Assembly (NCBI RefSeq): GCF_018687715.1
Contig: NC_056766.1
Coordinates: 22,990,501 to 23,054,500, forward strand
Source: Carya illinoinensis
Lineage: Eukaryota > Streptophyta > Magnoliopsida > Fagales > Juglandaceae
Length of the DNA stretch: 64,000 nt
Reading direction: 5' to 3'
A model generated the notes under the pieces. That model saw only the letters and a program-made list of their open reading frames with translations, was not told the origin of the DNA and ran no database searches. Below are positions 20,172-30,531 of this stretch, piece by piece. Numbering within the stretch: position 1 is the stretch's first letter; every line of letters starts with the position of its first letter. A program made the position numbers and the translations under genes.

Positions 20172-21825
20172 GTTGGCACCGTCTGTGAGATCTAATATTT
20201 TTTCGACCTAATAGGGTTAGCGTGCCTTTTGTATGCCGATCACAATGCATGCCTGTGCGACTTTCAAGTAAGAGTCTACATCAGCAAGCATTGAAGGAAG
20301 GTTCACGAAAGTGGAAGAACTTGTTAAACGATTGACCTCTGACAAGGAGCCCTTTGGCAGGAGAACAAAATATTAAAGTGGAAGAATGCTGTGTTCGAGG
20401 GAGGTGTCAAACCATGCAAGATTGAGCAGATGGAAGGGAAGTCACAGAACACTGGCGAGGCACCACCCAAAGATGAAGAGCACAAGCGGATAAGCGACAA
20501 ACTACGCAGTCTCATGGGCAAGTATGAGGAGATGGCAAAGAGGATACGAGGACCATCTGCTATGGACCAATCTGCTTAGCACCATAGACCTAGCCTATAG
20601 TGTCCAAATGAGGGCAGTCTCGCTTCCCTCAAAATTTAGGCCCCCATAGATAGAGATGTACGACCGATCGAAGGATCAAGCCAAGCACCTGGAAACATTT
20701 AAAACTCACATGAAACTACACGGCTTCTAGGGGAGAGATGACGTGCCAGGGTTTCCCCCTGACTTACGGTTTGTCACCCTTCAACCAGCCATCATCACCT
20801 TCGAGGAGCTGAGCCACCAATTCATGTCTAGTAGGAAAAGAAGACGGTCGGCCACTTACCTCTTTAATAAGGAGCAGATGACCACCAATGAATTGGACGA
20901 GAAGATCACCCTAGCAGCACTCGTGGGTTTCATTTCGCACCTTGGGAAAATTATACGAAAAATTCCGACAACCTTGTAGGACTTCATGGATCGGGCTAAC
21001 GACTTCATCGATGTTAAGGACACCCTCCGGGCTCTAACCACCCTATGGTACACGGGAGCGGAGCTGGCCACAAGTAGCCCCAAGAGGGGTACGGACACCA
21101 AAACCAACGAGAATGAGATCGAGGTAAGGAAATGGTTGGATGGGAAAGGAGTAACTTCTTCACCTCGTTGAGGAATGTGCACAGGAGCATGCACATGTAG
21201 ATGCTGATGGAGGGGCATCATGGAGGAAGGCCGCTCGTACTGCGCCTACCATTAGGAGGAGGGCCACTAGAGCGAAGCTGGAAGGCTCTAGCTGAGAAGG
21301 AAAGTCATCGACGAGATATCCAAGGATGAATAGGAGGAAATCAAGGGTGGGGATAGATGTGTAGACAGTCAGGCACCAGAGATGTGTAGACAGTCAAGCG
21401 CGAGCTGCCCTCAAGGCGAGTAGGTAGAGGTAGGAAGAAGCCGAGACGACATCACGTATGGTGGACTTCCTTGTAGTCAAAACCCACTCCTCATACAACG
21501 CCATTGGGTGGCTGCAACTGAACAACCTGAAGCTGGTTACCTCAGCCAACCACCTTAAGAAGAAGTACCAAGCAAAGAATGGTGTGTGAGTGCTATGTGT
21601 AATAACTATGAGGAAAGGAATCCAACGAACTCAAGTTCTCATAGTTGGGGAGGGAAATAGGCCTCTTACTTCTTGATGTTGCTTGGGGCTGAATTGGCCA
21701 GTGTCTCGCAAACTGTTGCTATGAGATGTTCCAATGTAGATGAAAGCTCACTTTTTTCCTCTTTTCTTTTGCATTCAATGGCTCCCAATGTAAAGAATCG
21801 ACGGAGAGAAGAATAAAAAGTGATT
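20172..21825 (+). pseudogene. Ty3/gypsy gag and protease remnant, right arm of palindrome 1
   Basis: PBS-like TTGGCACCGTCTGTGAGA at 20173-20190 follows the LTR block. Gag then reads EGGVKPCKIEQMEGK at 20391 and, in one frame from about 20640 to 21171, EMYDRSKDQAKHLETFKTHM, PPDLRFVTLQPAIITFEEL, FMSSRKRRRSATYLFNKEQM, EKITLAALVGFISHLGK and DFMDRANDFIDVKDTLRAL, broken by TAG after LHGF and before DFMDR. Between RRRSATYLF and NKEQM about 15-20 residues usual in the family are missing. Further on (21455-21585) DFLVVKTHSSYNAIG, LNNLKLVTSANHLKKK and AKNGV match the C-terminal end of the gypsy aspartic protease and the start of the RT linker. No RT, integrase or 3' LTR follows. Confidence 0.88.
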
Positions 21826-21839
21826 TTTTCATATATAAG

Positions 21840-24600
21840 TGTGTACATGTGGATTGAAAGGCTCGACGACCTCCCTCAGTGTCCAAATGCCACTCTCAGC
21901 ACTGTGAATTTAGGATCTCACGTGACCACTCGGGTAAACTCGGGTCAATACTTTACACTCAAACCTAGACAGGTGCAGGAAGGAACAACTCTCCCTAGCT
22001 TCCCAATTCCCCCTCACCACTCAGTATGGTTGAATTCAGATCCTGCCTGGTGTGACCTAGGCTGATGAATTGTGCTCGAATTCAGATCTAGCCTGGTCAC
22101 TCAAGTGAATGCCCTTCACTCAAATCTCAATGGGTACACCTCTTCCAATCCCTGCTCACCACCCAACATGGTTGATTTTAAATCCCGCCTGGTCCCATAG
22201 GTCGAAATTCCATGCTTGTGCCTCAAAGTCCAAATCGTACCAAGTCACTTGGGTTGATGCTCTACGCTCAAACCTCATCAGGTGCAGGAAGGAGCACTTC
22301 TCCTATGTGTCAATCCCCCCTCATCACCCTCCGCAGTGATTTAGGCTGATGCTTCACCCTCACGCCTTAGCGTCCTAACGCCACACAGTGCGGTCAATTT
22401 TAGATTCTACTAGTTATGTCTATGCTTCGACTCACGCCTCAGTGTCCAAACACCACCAAGAATGATAGATTTCAGATCCCACCTGATCACTTGGGTCGAA
22501 GCTATGCTCTCAAACCTTGATGGCCGTAGGAGGGAACACCTCTCCAAGTTTCCCAGTACCCCGTCGTCATCCAAAGCGGTCAATTTTAGATCCCTCCTGG
22601 TGACTTAGGTTGATGCTACGACCTCATGCCTCGACATTCAAATGTCACTTGATGCGTTTGATTTCAAATCCAGCCTAGCCCGTCAGGTAAATGCTCCATA
22701 CTCAGACCTCGACAAGAGCACCTCTCCCAAGTGTATAGTCCTCGCCACACTACCAAGCACGGTTGATTTTAGATCTTGCCTAGTCTTTTAGGTTGATACT
22801 CTACACTCGTGCCTCAATGTCCAAATTTCAGCAAGTGCTGTCAACTTTAGATCCCACTTGGTCACTCGGGTCTACTCTCAAAACTTGACAAGCACCAGAG
22901 GGAACACCAATCCGAAGTGTCCCAGTCCTCCCTGGCCTCCCAGCACGGTCAATTTCAAATCCTGCCTAAGCTGATTCTCTTCGCTCCCCCCTTGGCTTCC
23001 TACACAATGTTCTTCATTTTAGATCACGCTTGGTCACTCAGGTCGATGCTCTGTGCTTGAACCAAGATAGACGAAGGGGGAACAAATCTCCTAGGTGTCC
23101 CAGTGCCCCCCTCGCCAATTATCGATGATCCATGCTGGCGCCTCAGTGGTGGAATACCACAATAAGCAGTCGATTTTAGATGCCACCTAATCACTTCTAT
23201 TAATGGGCACATAGGGGGACACCACTCCCAAGTGTTCCAGTCCCCACTCACCACCAAATGCGGTTGATTTCAGTTCCCTCCTGGTGACTTAAGCTAATGC
23301 TACGAGCTCATGCCTCGGTGTTCAAATACCATTTGATGCGATTGATTTTAGATTTCACTTGGTCGCTCGGGTAAATGATCCACACCCAAACCTCGATGGG
23401 TGCACCTCTCTCAATTGTCCAAATCCCCCCACACCACCAAGTGTAGTTGATTTTATGTCTCGCTTGGTCTTGTAGGCTGATGCCCTAAGCTCACTCCTTA
23501 GCATCCAAATTCTTATAACTCATTTGATTTCAGATCCCACTTGGTCACTCCAGTCAATGCTTTACATTCGAACCTCGATGGGAGCATGAGGGAACACTTC
23601 TCCCGAGTGTCCCAGTCCCTCCTTGCCACTCAACACGGTCAACTTCAGATCTTGCCTGGTGACTTAGGTCGATGCTCTGCGCATGTGCCTTAGCGTAACT
23701 GCTCTGCACTCAAACTAGTGTGAACAATAATAGATCCCACCTGGACAATCGAGTGAATGCTTTGCACTCAAACCTCAACAAGCAAACCGCTCTAAAGTGT
23801 CCTAATCCCACCTTCCCAACCAGCATGGTCGATTTCAGATCTCGCATGGTCTCGTAGGCCAATCTTCGCTCTCGAGCCTCAATGTGCAAATGCCACCAAG
23901 TGCGGTCGATGCTCTACAATTGAATCTCCATGGGTGCACAAGGGAGCACCTCTCCCAAGTGTCCCATCCCCTTTCGCCACCCAACACGATTGATTTGAAA
24001 TCCCTCTTGGTGACTTTTGGCCGATGCTACGCCCTCATGCCTTAGCGTTCGAGCACCGCATGGTGTGATCAATTTCAGATCCCACCTTGACACTTGAGTA
24101 AATGCTCTGCACTCAGACCTCGATGGGCACACCTTTCCCAAGTGTCCCAATCCCACCTACCACAAGGTCTCCTAGGTTGATGCTTCACACTCACACCTCA
24201 GTGTCCAAATGTCACTCGGGTCAATGCTTTGCGACTGAACCTCGACGGGAGCGTGAGGGAACACCTCTCCCAAGTGTCCCAGTCCCCTTTTGCCACCCAA
24301 CACGGTTGATTTCAAATCCCGCCAGGAGACTTTGGCCAATGCTACACCCTCACGCCTTAGCATTCGAATGCCACACAATGAGAACAATTTCAAATCCCAC
24401 CAGGTTACCTAGGCCAATGCTTTGCGCTCAAACCTCAACATGCAAACAAGACCGAGTGTAGTCGATTTGAGATCTGATGTGGTCACACGGGTAGATGCTC
24501 CGTGCTCGAACTCGACGGGGCACAGGGGGAAGAGCTCTACCAAGTGCCCTAGTCCCCCCTTGAAACCTAACAAAGTGGATTTTAGATCCCGCTTTGTGAC
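21840..24600 (+). repeat. A/B satellite array, segment 2 (forward)
   Basis: About 15 dimers of alternating A and B monomers, dimer spacing about 175-190 bp (for example B-to-A starts near 22659, 22841 and 23014). Many monomers are truncated. Differences from the consensus are mainly C-to-T or G-to-A, such as CGATTTCAG against TGATTTTAG. No gene is present; open frames are by-products of the repeat. Confidence 0.9.
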
Positions 24601-24602
24601 TT

Positions 24603-25164
24603 AGATCCTACTTCGTGGGATCCTTCTAACGTTATAATGCATTTGCTCCAAATGACATGACATTATCGTTCCTGTCAGCTATAGGAGCTAGACCTCGCTC
24701 GAAGCTACTTTCAATACGGCCCATCCTGTAGAGTACAGGATTACACCTCTCAATTTCCCATTAATACATGGTGACTGTAGGAACCGCCGGCTGCCTTACC
24801 CCTTCTTGGGCCCCTGGGTTTCTCCAGTCACGATGCATTAATGAGAAACAGACATGCCGGGACGTTGGGCTTCTATAGTTGACATGAGCGGCTACATTAA
24901 ATGGGACGTCATGCCGTTTAGCACAAATGTCATTATAGTTTCGAAAGTATCCGATTAGAAATCGCTATAAGTAAAGGAAGGCCGACAATGAAAAAGAGGT
25001 TACAGGCTTGATATATCTCTCAAACCTTCCATGGGTTCCTGGTCCTTAATGCAAAACCTTACCTTGGCATTGGTGGTGACACAATTACACACAGCCCCTT
25101 TCCTCTGCCCTTGTAGGTACCCGAGAGTTTTTGTTGCCTCGCAGCTACAAAACACACATCAACA
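24603..25164. mobile_element. LTR-derived palindromic block, left end truncated
   Basis: Starts at about the GTGGGATCCTTCTAACG segment, contains the CATTAATACATGGTGACTG...CAGTCACGATGCATTAATG hairpin around 24758-24845, a right-hand TATA-like CGCTATAAGTAA near 24968, and ends AAAACACACATCAACA at 25164. Homologous to 34872-35377 and 53934-54495. Confidence 0.82.
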
Positions 25165-25620
25165 TGTTCGTTGAATGTACTTACACGCATCAACACAGTT
25201 CGATGCCCTACGCTCGAACCTCAATGTATGTAGGGGAAATACCTCTCCCAAGTTTTTGAGTCCCCCCTCGCCATCCAAGATTTTCGATCCCACCTGGTCT
25301 CATAGGTCAATGCTCTTTGTACGCGCCTCGGTGTCCAAATACGACCTAGTGTAGTTGATTTTGGATCCCACTTGGTAGCTAGGGTAAAGGCTCTGTGTCG
25401 GAACCTCGACTAGCATAGGGGGAACAACTCTCCCAAGTGTCTTAGTCTCCCCTTGCCACCCAGCATGGTTGATTTTAGATCATGCCTATGACTTCAGCCG
25501 ATGCTCCTTGTTTGCACCTTAGTGTCCAAACACTACCTAGTACAGTCGATTTCAGATCATCTTGGTAGCTCGGGTAAGCGCTTTGTGCTTGAGCCTCGAC
25601 AGGTGTAGGGGGAACAAGTG
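25165..25620 (+). repeat. A/B satellite, segment 3 (forward)
   Basis: Begins with a short linker (TGTTCGTTGAATGTACTTAC then ACGCATCAACAC) that recurs after most LTR-type blocks, then A-B-A-B monomers to the next block. Confidence 0.85.
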
Positions 25621-26358
25621 TACCAAAGTCAAGTACTTTCTTCAAGGACCATGAAAGCAGGAAGCTATGGAAAGTTAGAGAGATATTTTGAGCATATAAC
25701 CTCCTTCTTGTTGTCAGACTTCCTCTATTTATAGTCAATTTCTCATAGGATCCTTTTGTCACTATAATGCATTTTGACATCACCGTTCCAATTCGCTATA
25801 GGAGCCAGACCTCGCTCCAAGCTACATTCAATGTAGCCCATCTTGTAGGGGACAGGATCACGCCTATTTGTTTCTCGCGTGGTGATTGGAGGAACCGCCG
25901 GCTGCCTTACCCCTTCTTGGGCCCTTGGGTTCCTCTAGTCACCACGTATTAATGGGGAACAAACATGCAAGGAATCCTACATGCCAAGAATTATGTCCCA
26001 CGCTGGGTTGCCCACATTGAATTTAGGTCAGAGTGGCCAACCTCGAGGTTGAGCTCCTATAGTTGACACAGGTGACCGCATTAAATAGGACATCATGTCA
26101 TCCTTGACAGATATGATTATAGTGATGAAAGTATCCCATGAGAAATCGCTATAAATTGAGGAATACTGACAATGGGAAAGAGGTTACAAGCTCAATACAT
26201 TTCTTAAACCTTCAATGGCTTGCTGCTTTCCTAATTCTTAAAGAAGAGATCTACCTTTGGCATTGGTGGTGACGCAACCACCCATATCCCCTTTCTTCCA
26301 CCCTCAAAGATACCACAGAGATTTTGGTGGCCTACCAACTACAAAACACGCATCAACA
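25621..26358. mobile_element. LTR-derived palindromic block, nearly complete
   Basis: About 738 bp. The left half starts ACCAAAGTCAAGTACTTTC, missing the outer 100 bp or so, and contains minus-strand TATAAATAG at 25726-25734. Central hairpin near 25878-25955. The right half carries CTATAAAT at about 26149 and ends ACGCATCAACA. The two TATA elements face outward in opposite directions. No gag is attached. Confidence 0.84.
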
Positions 26359-27262
26359 TTGGCGTTAATTGTACTTACACGCATCAACACGGTTCGATGC
26401 CCTATGCTCGTACCTCGACGTATGTAGGGGGAATGCCTCTCCCAAGTTTTCTAGTCCCCCCTCACCACCCACTGCAGTCGATTTCAAATCTCTCTTGGTG
26501 ACTTAGGTCGATATTCATCGCTCAGGCCTCCGTGTCCAAATGCTTCGTAGTGAGGTCTATTTCAGATCCCACCTACTAGCTTGGGTAAATGCTCTGTGGT
26601 CGAGCCTTGGCGAGTGTAGGGGCAAACACCTTTCCCAAGTGTCCTAGTCCCTTTTGCCACCCAGCACTGTCAACTTCAGATCCTACCTAGTCTAGTATGT
26701 CTAAATGCCACCACGGTGTGCCCTAGTCCTCCTAAGCCACCCAACGCAGTCAATTTCAAATCCCACCTAGGCCGATGCTCTCTGCTCCCCCTTAGACACA
26801 GTGTTCTTGATTTCAGATCTTGCTTGTTCCATTGGGTCAATGCTCTATGCTTGACCCTCAGCAGGCAAAGGGGAATCAATCTCCTAAGTGTCCTAGTCCC
26901 CCTCTCTTGACACCTAGTGCTATTGAAAGTTGACGGCCACAAGGGAGAACATCTAGCGCCTCAGCCCTTTAAATGCCACCTAGTGCAATCGATTTCAAAT
27001 CCGGCTTGGTCACTTGGGGCGATACCCCTCCCTCTAAACTTGACAGGCATAAGGGAACACCACTTGGGAGTGTCCTAGACACCTTGGCCACCTAGCGTGG
27101 TCAATTTAAGATCCTACCAAGTGACTTAAGCTGACGCTCCGTGCTTGTGTCACAACATCCAAACGCTACCCAGTGGGGTTGATTTGCAGATTTTGGATCC
27201 CTCTTGGTCACTTAGGTTGATGCTCCACGCTCGAACCTCGATGGGCACAAGGGGAACTCCTC
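26359..27262 (+). repeat. A/B satellite, segment 4 (forward)
   Basis: Linker, then about five degenerate dimers. Several monomers carry internal deletions, for example around 26695-26720 where an A monomer runs directly into a CACGGTGTGCCCTAGTCC core. Confidence 0.85.
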
Positions 27263-27407
27263 TCTACTTTTTTCCTTTTCCTAGTCTTGAAAGAAAAGAC
27301 CTGACTTTGGCATTGGTGGTGACACAACCACCCACAGCCTCTTTTCTCCGCCATTGTAGGTACTAGAGAGTTTTTGTTGCCGGGCAGCTACTAAACATGC
27401 ATCAACA
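27263..27407 (+). mobile_element. Right-end fragment of the LTR-derived block
   Basis: Only the last 145 bp or so of the block: CTAGTCTTGAAAGAAAAGAC, TTGGCATTGGTGGTGACACA, GGTACTAGAGAGTTTTTGTT and the terminus ATGCATCAACA. Flanked by satellite on both sides. Confidence 0.8.
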
Positions 27408-28457
27408 TGCACGTTGTTTGTACTTACACACATCAACATGGTTCGATGCTCTATGCTTAAACCTTAATGTATGCAAGGGATTACCTCTCCCTAGTTTCCT
27501 AGTGCCCCTTCACCACCGAGCATGGTTGATTACAGATCCCTCCTAGTAACTTGGGTAGATATTCATCGCTCGGGCGTTCGTGTCCAAACACCACCCAGTG
27601 TGGTCTATTTTAGATCCCACCTGGTAGCTTGGGTAAATACTTTGTGGTTGAGCGTAGGGGCAAACACCTCTCCCAAGCATCCCGGTCCCCTTCGTCACCT
27701 AACGTTGTCCATTTTAGATCTTGCCTGCTCTCATTGATAAATCCTTTGTGCTGCCGCTCTGGCTAGTATGACCTATTTCAAATCCCACCTAGTTTCTTAG
27801 GTCGTTGCTCTACGCTCTGGCCTAGGCATCCAAATGCCTCCTAGTGTAATTGATCTCAAATCCCACCTGATCATTTGGGTCAATGCTCTACACTCGAATA
27901 CTTGCAGCTCACTCCGACTGATGCCCCACTCTCAAAACTCAACTGCCACATAGGGAACACCTCTCCCAAGTAACCTAGTCCCCCCTCACCCAACAAGATC
28001 GATTTTAGATCCCGCCTAAGAAGGTCAATGCTGCGTGCTCGCGCCTTAACGTCCAAATGCCACCAAGTCCAATCGAGTTCATTTTAGCCTATTCACTTAG
28101 GTCGATGCTCCATACTTGAAACTCAACGACCATAGGGGAGAAAACCTAGCACCTTGGCCCTCCAAATGCCACCTAGTGCAATCAATTTCAGATCTGGCCT
28201 TGTCACATGGGTTGATGCCCCTGGCTCAAAACTGGATGGGCACATGGGGAACACCACCAAGGAGTGTCCCAATCCTCCTTGGCCACCGAGCGCGGTCAAT
28301 TTTAGATTTTGCCTAGTGACCAAGGTTGATACTCCACACTTGTGGTTCGACATCCAAATGCCACCCAATGCAGTTAATTTGTAGACTTTCGATCCCTCTT
28401 GTCACTTAGGTTGATGCTCCAGGCTCGAACCTCGATGGGCACAAGGGGAACTCCTAT
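27408..28457 (+). repeat. A/B satellite, segment 5 (forward)
   Basis: About six dimers. This segment plus the preceding block fragment is itself duplicated as 28601-29370 plus 28458-28600: the CCTCTCCCAAGCATCCCGGT and CTCACTCCGACTGATGCCCC variants recur in the same order about 1.2 kb later, a higher-order repeat. Confidence 0.86.
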
Positions 28458-28600
28458 CTACTTTCTTCCTTTCCTAGTCCTGAAAGAAAAGACCTGACTT
28501 TGGCATTGGTGGTTACACAACCACCCACAACCCTTTTTCTCTGCCATCGTAGGTACTAGAGAGTTTTTGTTGCCGGGCAGCTACAAAACATGCATCAACA
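28458..28600 (+). mobile_element. Right-end fragment of the LTR-derived block
   Basis: Near copy of 27263-27407, ending CTACAAAACATGCATCAACA. Confidence 0.8.
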
Positions 28601-29383
28601 TGCACGTTGTTTGTACTTACACACATCAATATGATTCGATGCTATCTGCTCAAACATTTATGTATGCAGGAAGATTACCTCTCCCTAGTTTTCCAGTGCC
28701 CCTTCACCATCGAGCATGGTCGATTACAGATCCCTCCTAGTGACTTAGGCTGATATTCATCGCCCGCACATTCGTGTCCAAACACCACCCAGTGTGGTCT
28801 ATTTCAGATGCCACCTGGTACCTTGGGTAAATACTCTGTGGTTGAGCATAGGGGCAAACACCTCTCCCAAGCATCCCGGTCCCCTTCGTCACCTAACGTT
28901 GTCCATTTTAGATCTCGCCTAGTCTCGTTGAGAAATCCTTTGTGCTCGCACTTTGGCTTCTTAATGCCACCTAGTATGACTGATTTCAGATCCCACCTGG
29001 TTTCTTAGGTCGTTGCTCTGCGCTCGGGCCTAGGCATCCAAATGCCTCCTAGTGCAATTGATCTCAAATCCCACCGGATCATTTGGGTCAGTGCTCTACA
29101 CTCGAACATGAGCAGCTCACTCCGACTGATGCCCCACTCTCAAAACTCAACTGCCACATAGGGAACACCTCTCCCAAGTAACCTAGTCCCCCCTCGCCAC
29201 CCAACAAGATCGATTTTAGATATCGCCTACAAAGGTCGATGCTCAGTGCTCGCGCCTCAACGTCCAAACGCCACCCAGTCCAGTTGAGTTCATTTCAGCC
29301 TATTGACTTAGGTAGATGCTCCATACTTGAAACTCAATGACCGTAGTGGAGAAAACCTAGCACCTTGGCCCGCCAAATGCCGC
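28601..29383 (+). repeat. A/B satellite, segment 6 (forward)
   Basis: Second copy of the higher-order unit described for 27408-28457. It ends abruptly at CCAAATGCCGCC where the minus-strand gag arm of palindrome 2 begins. Confidence 0.86.
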
Positions 29384-29772
29384 CATAGCAGATGGTCCTC
29401 GTATCCTCTTTGCCATCTCCTCATACTTGCCCACGATAGTTTGTCGCTTATCTGCTTGTGCTCTTCATCTTTGGGTGGTGCCTCGCCAGTGTTCTGTGAC
29501 TTTCCTTCCATCTGCTCAGTCTTGCATGGTCTGACACCTCCCTCGAACACAACATTCTTCCACTTTAATATTTTGTTCTCCTGTTGAAGGGCTCTATGTC
29601 AGAGGTCAATCGTTTCACAAGTTCTTCCACTTTCGTGAACCTTCTTCCTTCAATGCGTGCCGATGTAGGCTCTTACTTGAAGGTCACACAGGCATACATT
29701 GTGGTCGGCATACAAAAGGCACGTTAACCCTATTAGGCCGAAAAAATATTAGATTTCACACACGGTGCCAAA
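29384..29772 (-). pseudogene. Gag remnant, short left arm of palindrome 2
   Basis: Minus strand: PBS-like TTGGCACCGTGTGTGAAA next to the block, then EGGVRPCKTEQMEGKSQNT and EAPPKDEEHKQISDKL. Only the first 390 bp or so of the arm is kept, then satellite. Lacks the capsid part present in palindrome 1. Confidence 0.84.
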
Positions 29773-30531
29773 TGTTGATGCGTGTTTTGTAGCAACTTTG
29801 GCAACGACAGCTCTTTTGTACCAACGAGAGAGGAAGAAAGGGTGGTGGGGGGGGGGGGGTTGTGTAATCTATGATGCCAAAGTCAAAGTCTTTTCTCCAA
29901 GGACCAGGAGAGCAGGAACTTATAGAACTTGGAGGGATATACTGAGCTTATAACCTCTATTTATAGCCAATTTCTCGTGAGATCATTCTATCGTTGTAAT
30001 GATGGCATTTGTCAATTATAGAGCCATTCAATGCGGCCGATCCAGGAGGTGATAGGATCTAGGCTAATATGCTCGACATTAATGTGTGGTAACTGGAAGA
30101 ACCAAGGGGCCCAAAAAGGGGTAAGGCAGCAGAAATTCCTCCAGTCACCACACAATAATGCAGAATAGATAGAACAGGATCCTATATACTTCAAGATCGG
30201 TCCCATTAAATGCAACTCAGAGTGGCCAGCATTGAGGTTGGGCTCTTGTAACTGACAGGAGCAGCCTTATTAAATTTGACATCATGTCGTCCTGGACAAA
30301 GTCCATCACTACATCGATAAAAGGATCCCACAAGGCTGACAATGGGAAGGAGGCTATAAGCTCGGTATATCCCTCCAAGTTCTATAACTTCCTGCTCTCC
30401 TGGTCCTTGAAGAAAAGACTTTGACTTTGGCATCATAGATGACACAACCACCCTCCCACCACCCTTTCTTCCTCTCTCGCTGGTACTAGAGAGCTGTCAT
30501 TGCCAAAGTTGCTACAAAACACACATCAACA
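29773..30531. mobile_element. Palindromic LTR-derived block, centre of palindrome 2
   Basis: 759 bp from TGTTGATGCGTGTTTTGTAG to ACAAAACACACATCAACA. Left-half minus-strand TATAAATAG at about 29957-29965; the right-half equivalent is deleted at the same place as in the block at 19391. A run of 13-14 G occurs at about 29847-29860, an expanded version of the GGTGGTGGGG stretch of the other blocks. Central hairpin around 30085-30165. Confidence 0.84.

Noticed and set aside
22561..22640. tRNA- or 5S-like words in the satellite (GGTTCGAACC-like, GGTCGATGC)
   Set aside because: No cloverleaf with paired acceptor stem, anticodon stem and TTC loop could be drawn, and no 5S internal control region order is present.
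21840..24600. CRISPR-like regular repeats
   Set aside because: Units are 75-110 bp, tandem, degenerate and without unique equal-length spacers, in a eukaryotic context. This is satellite DNA.
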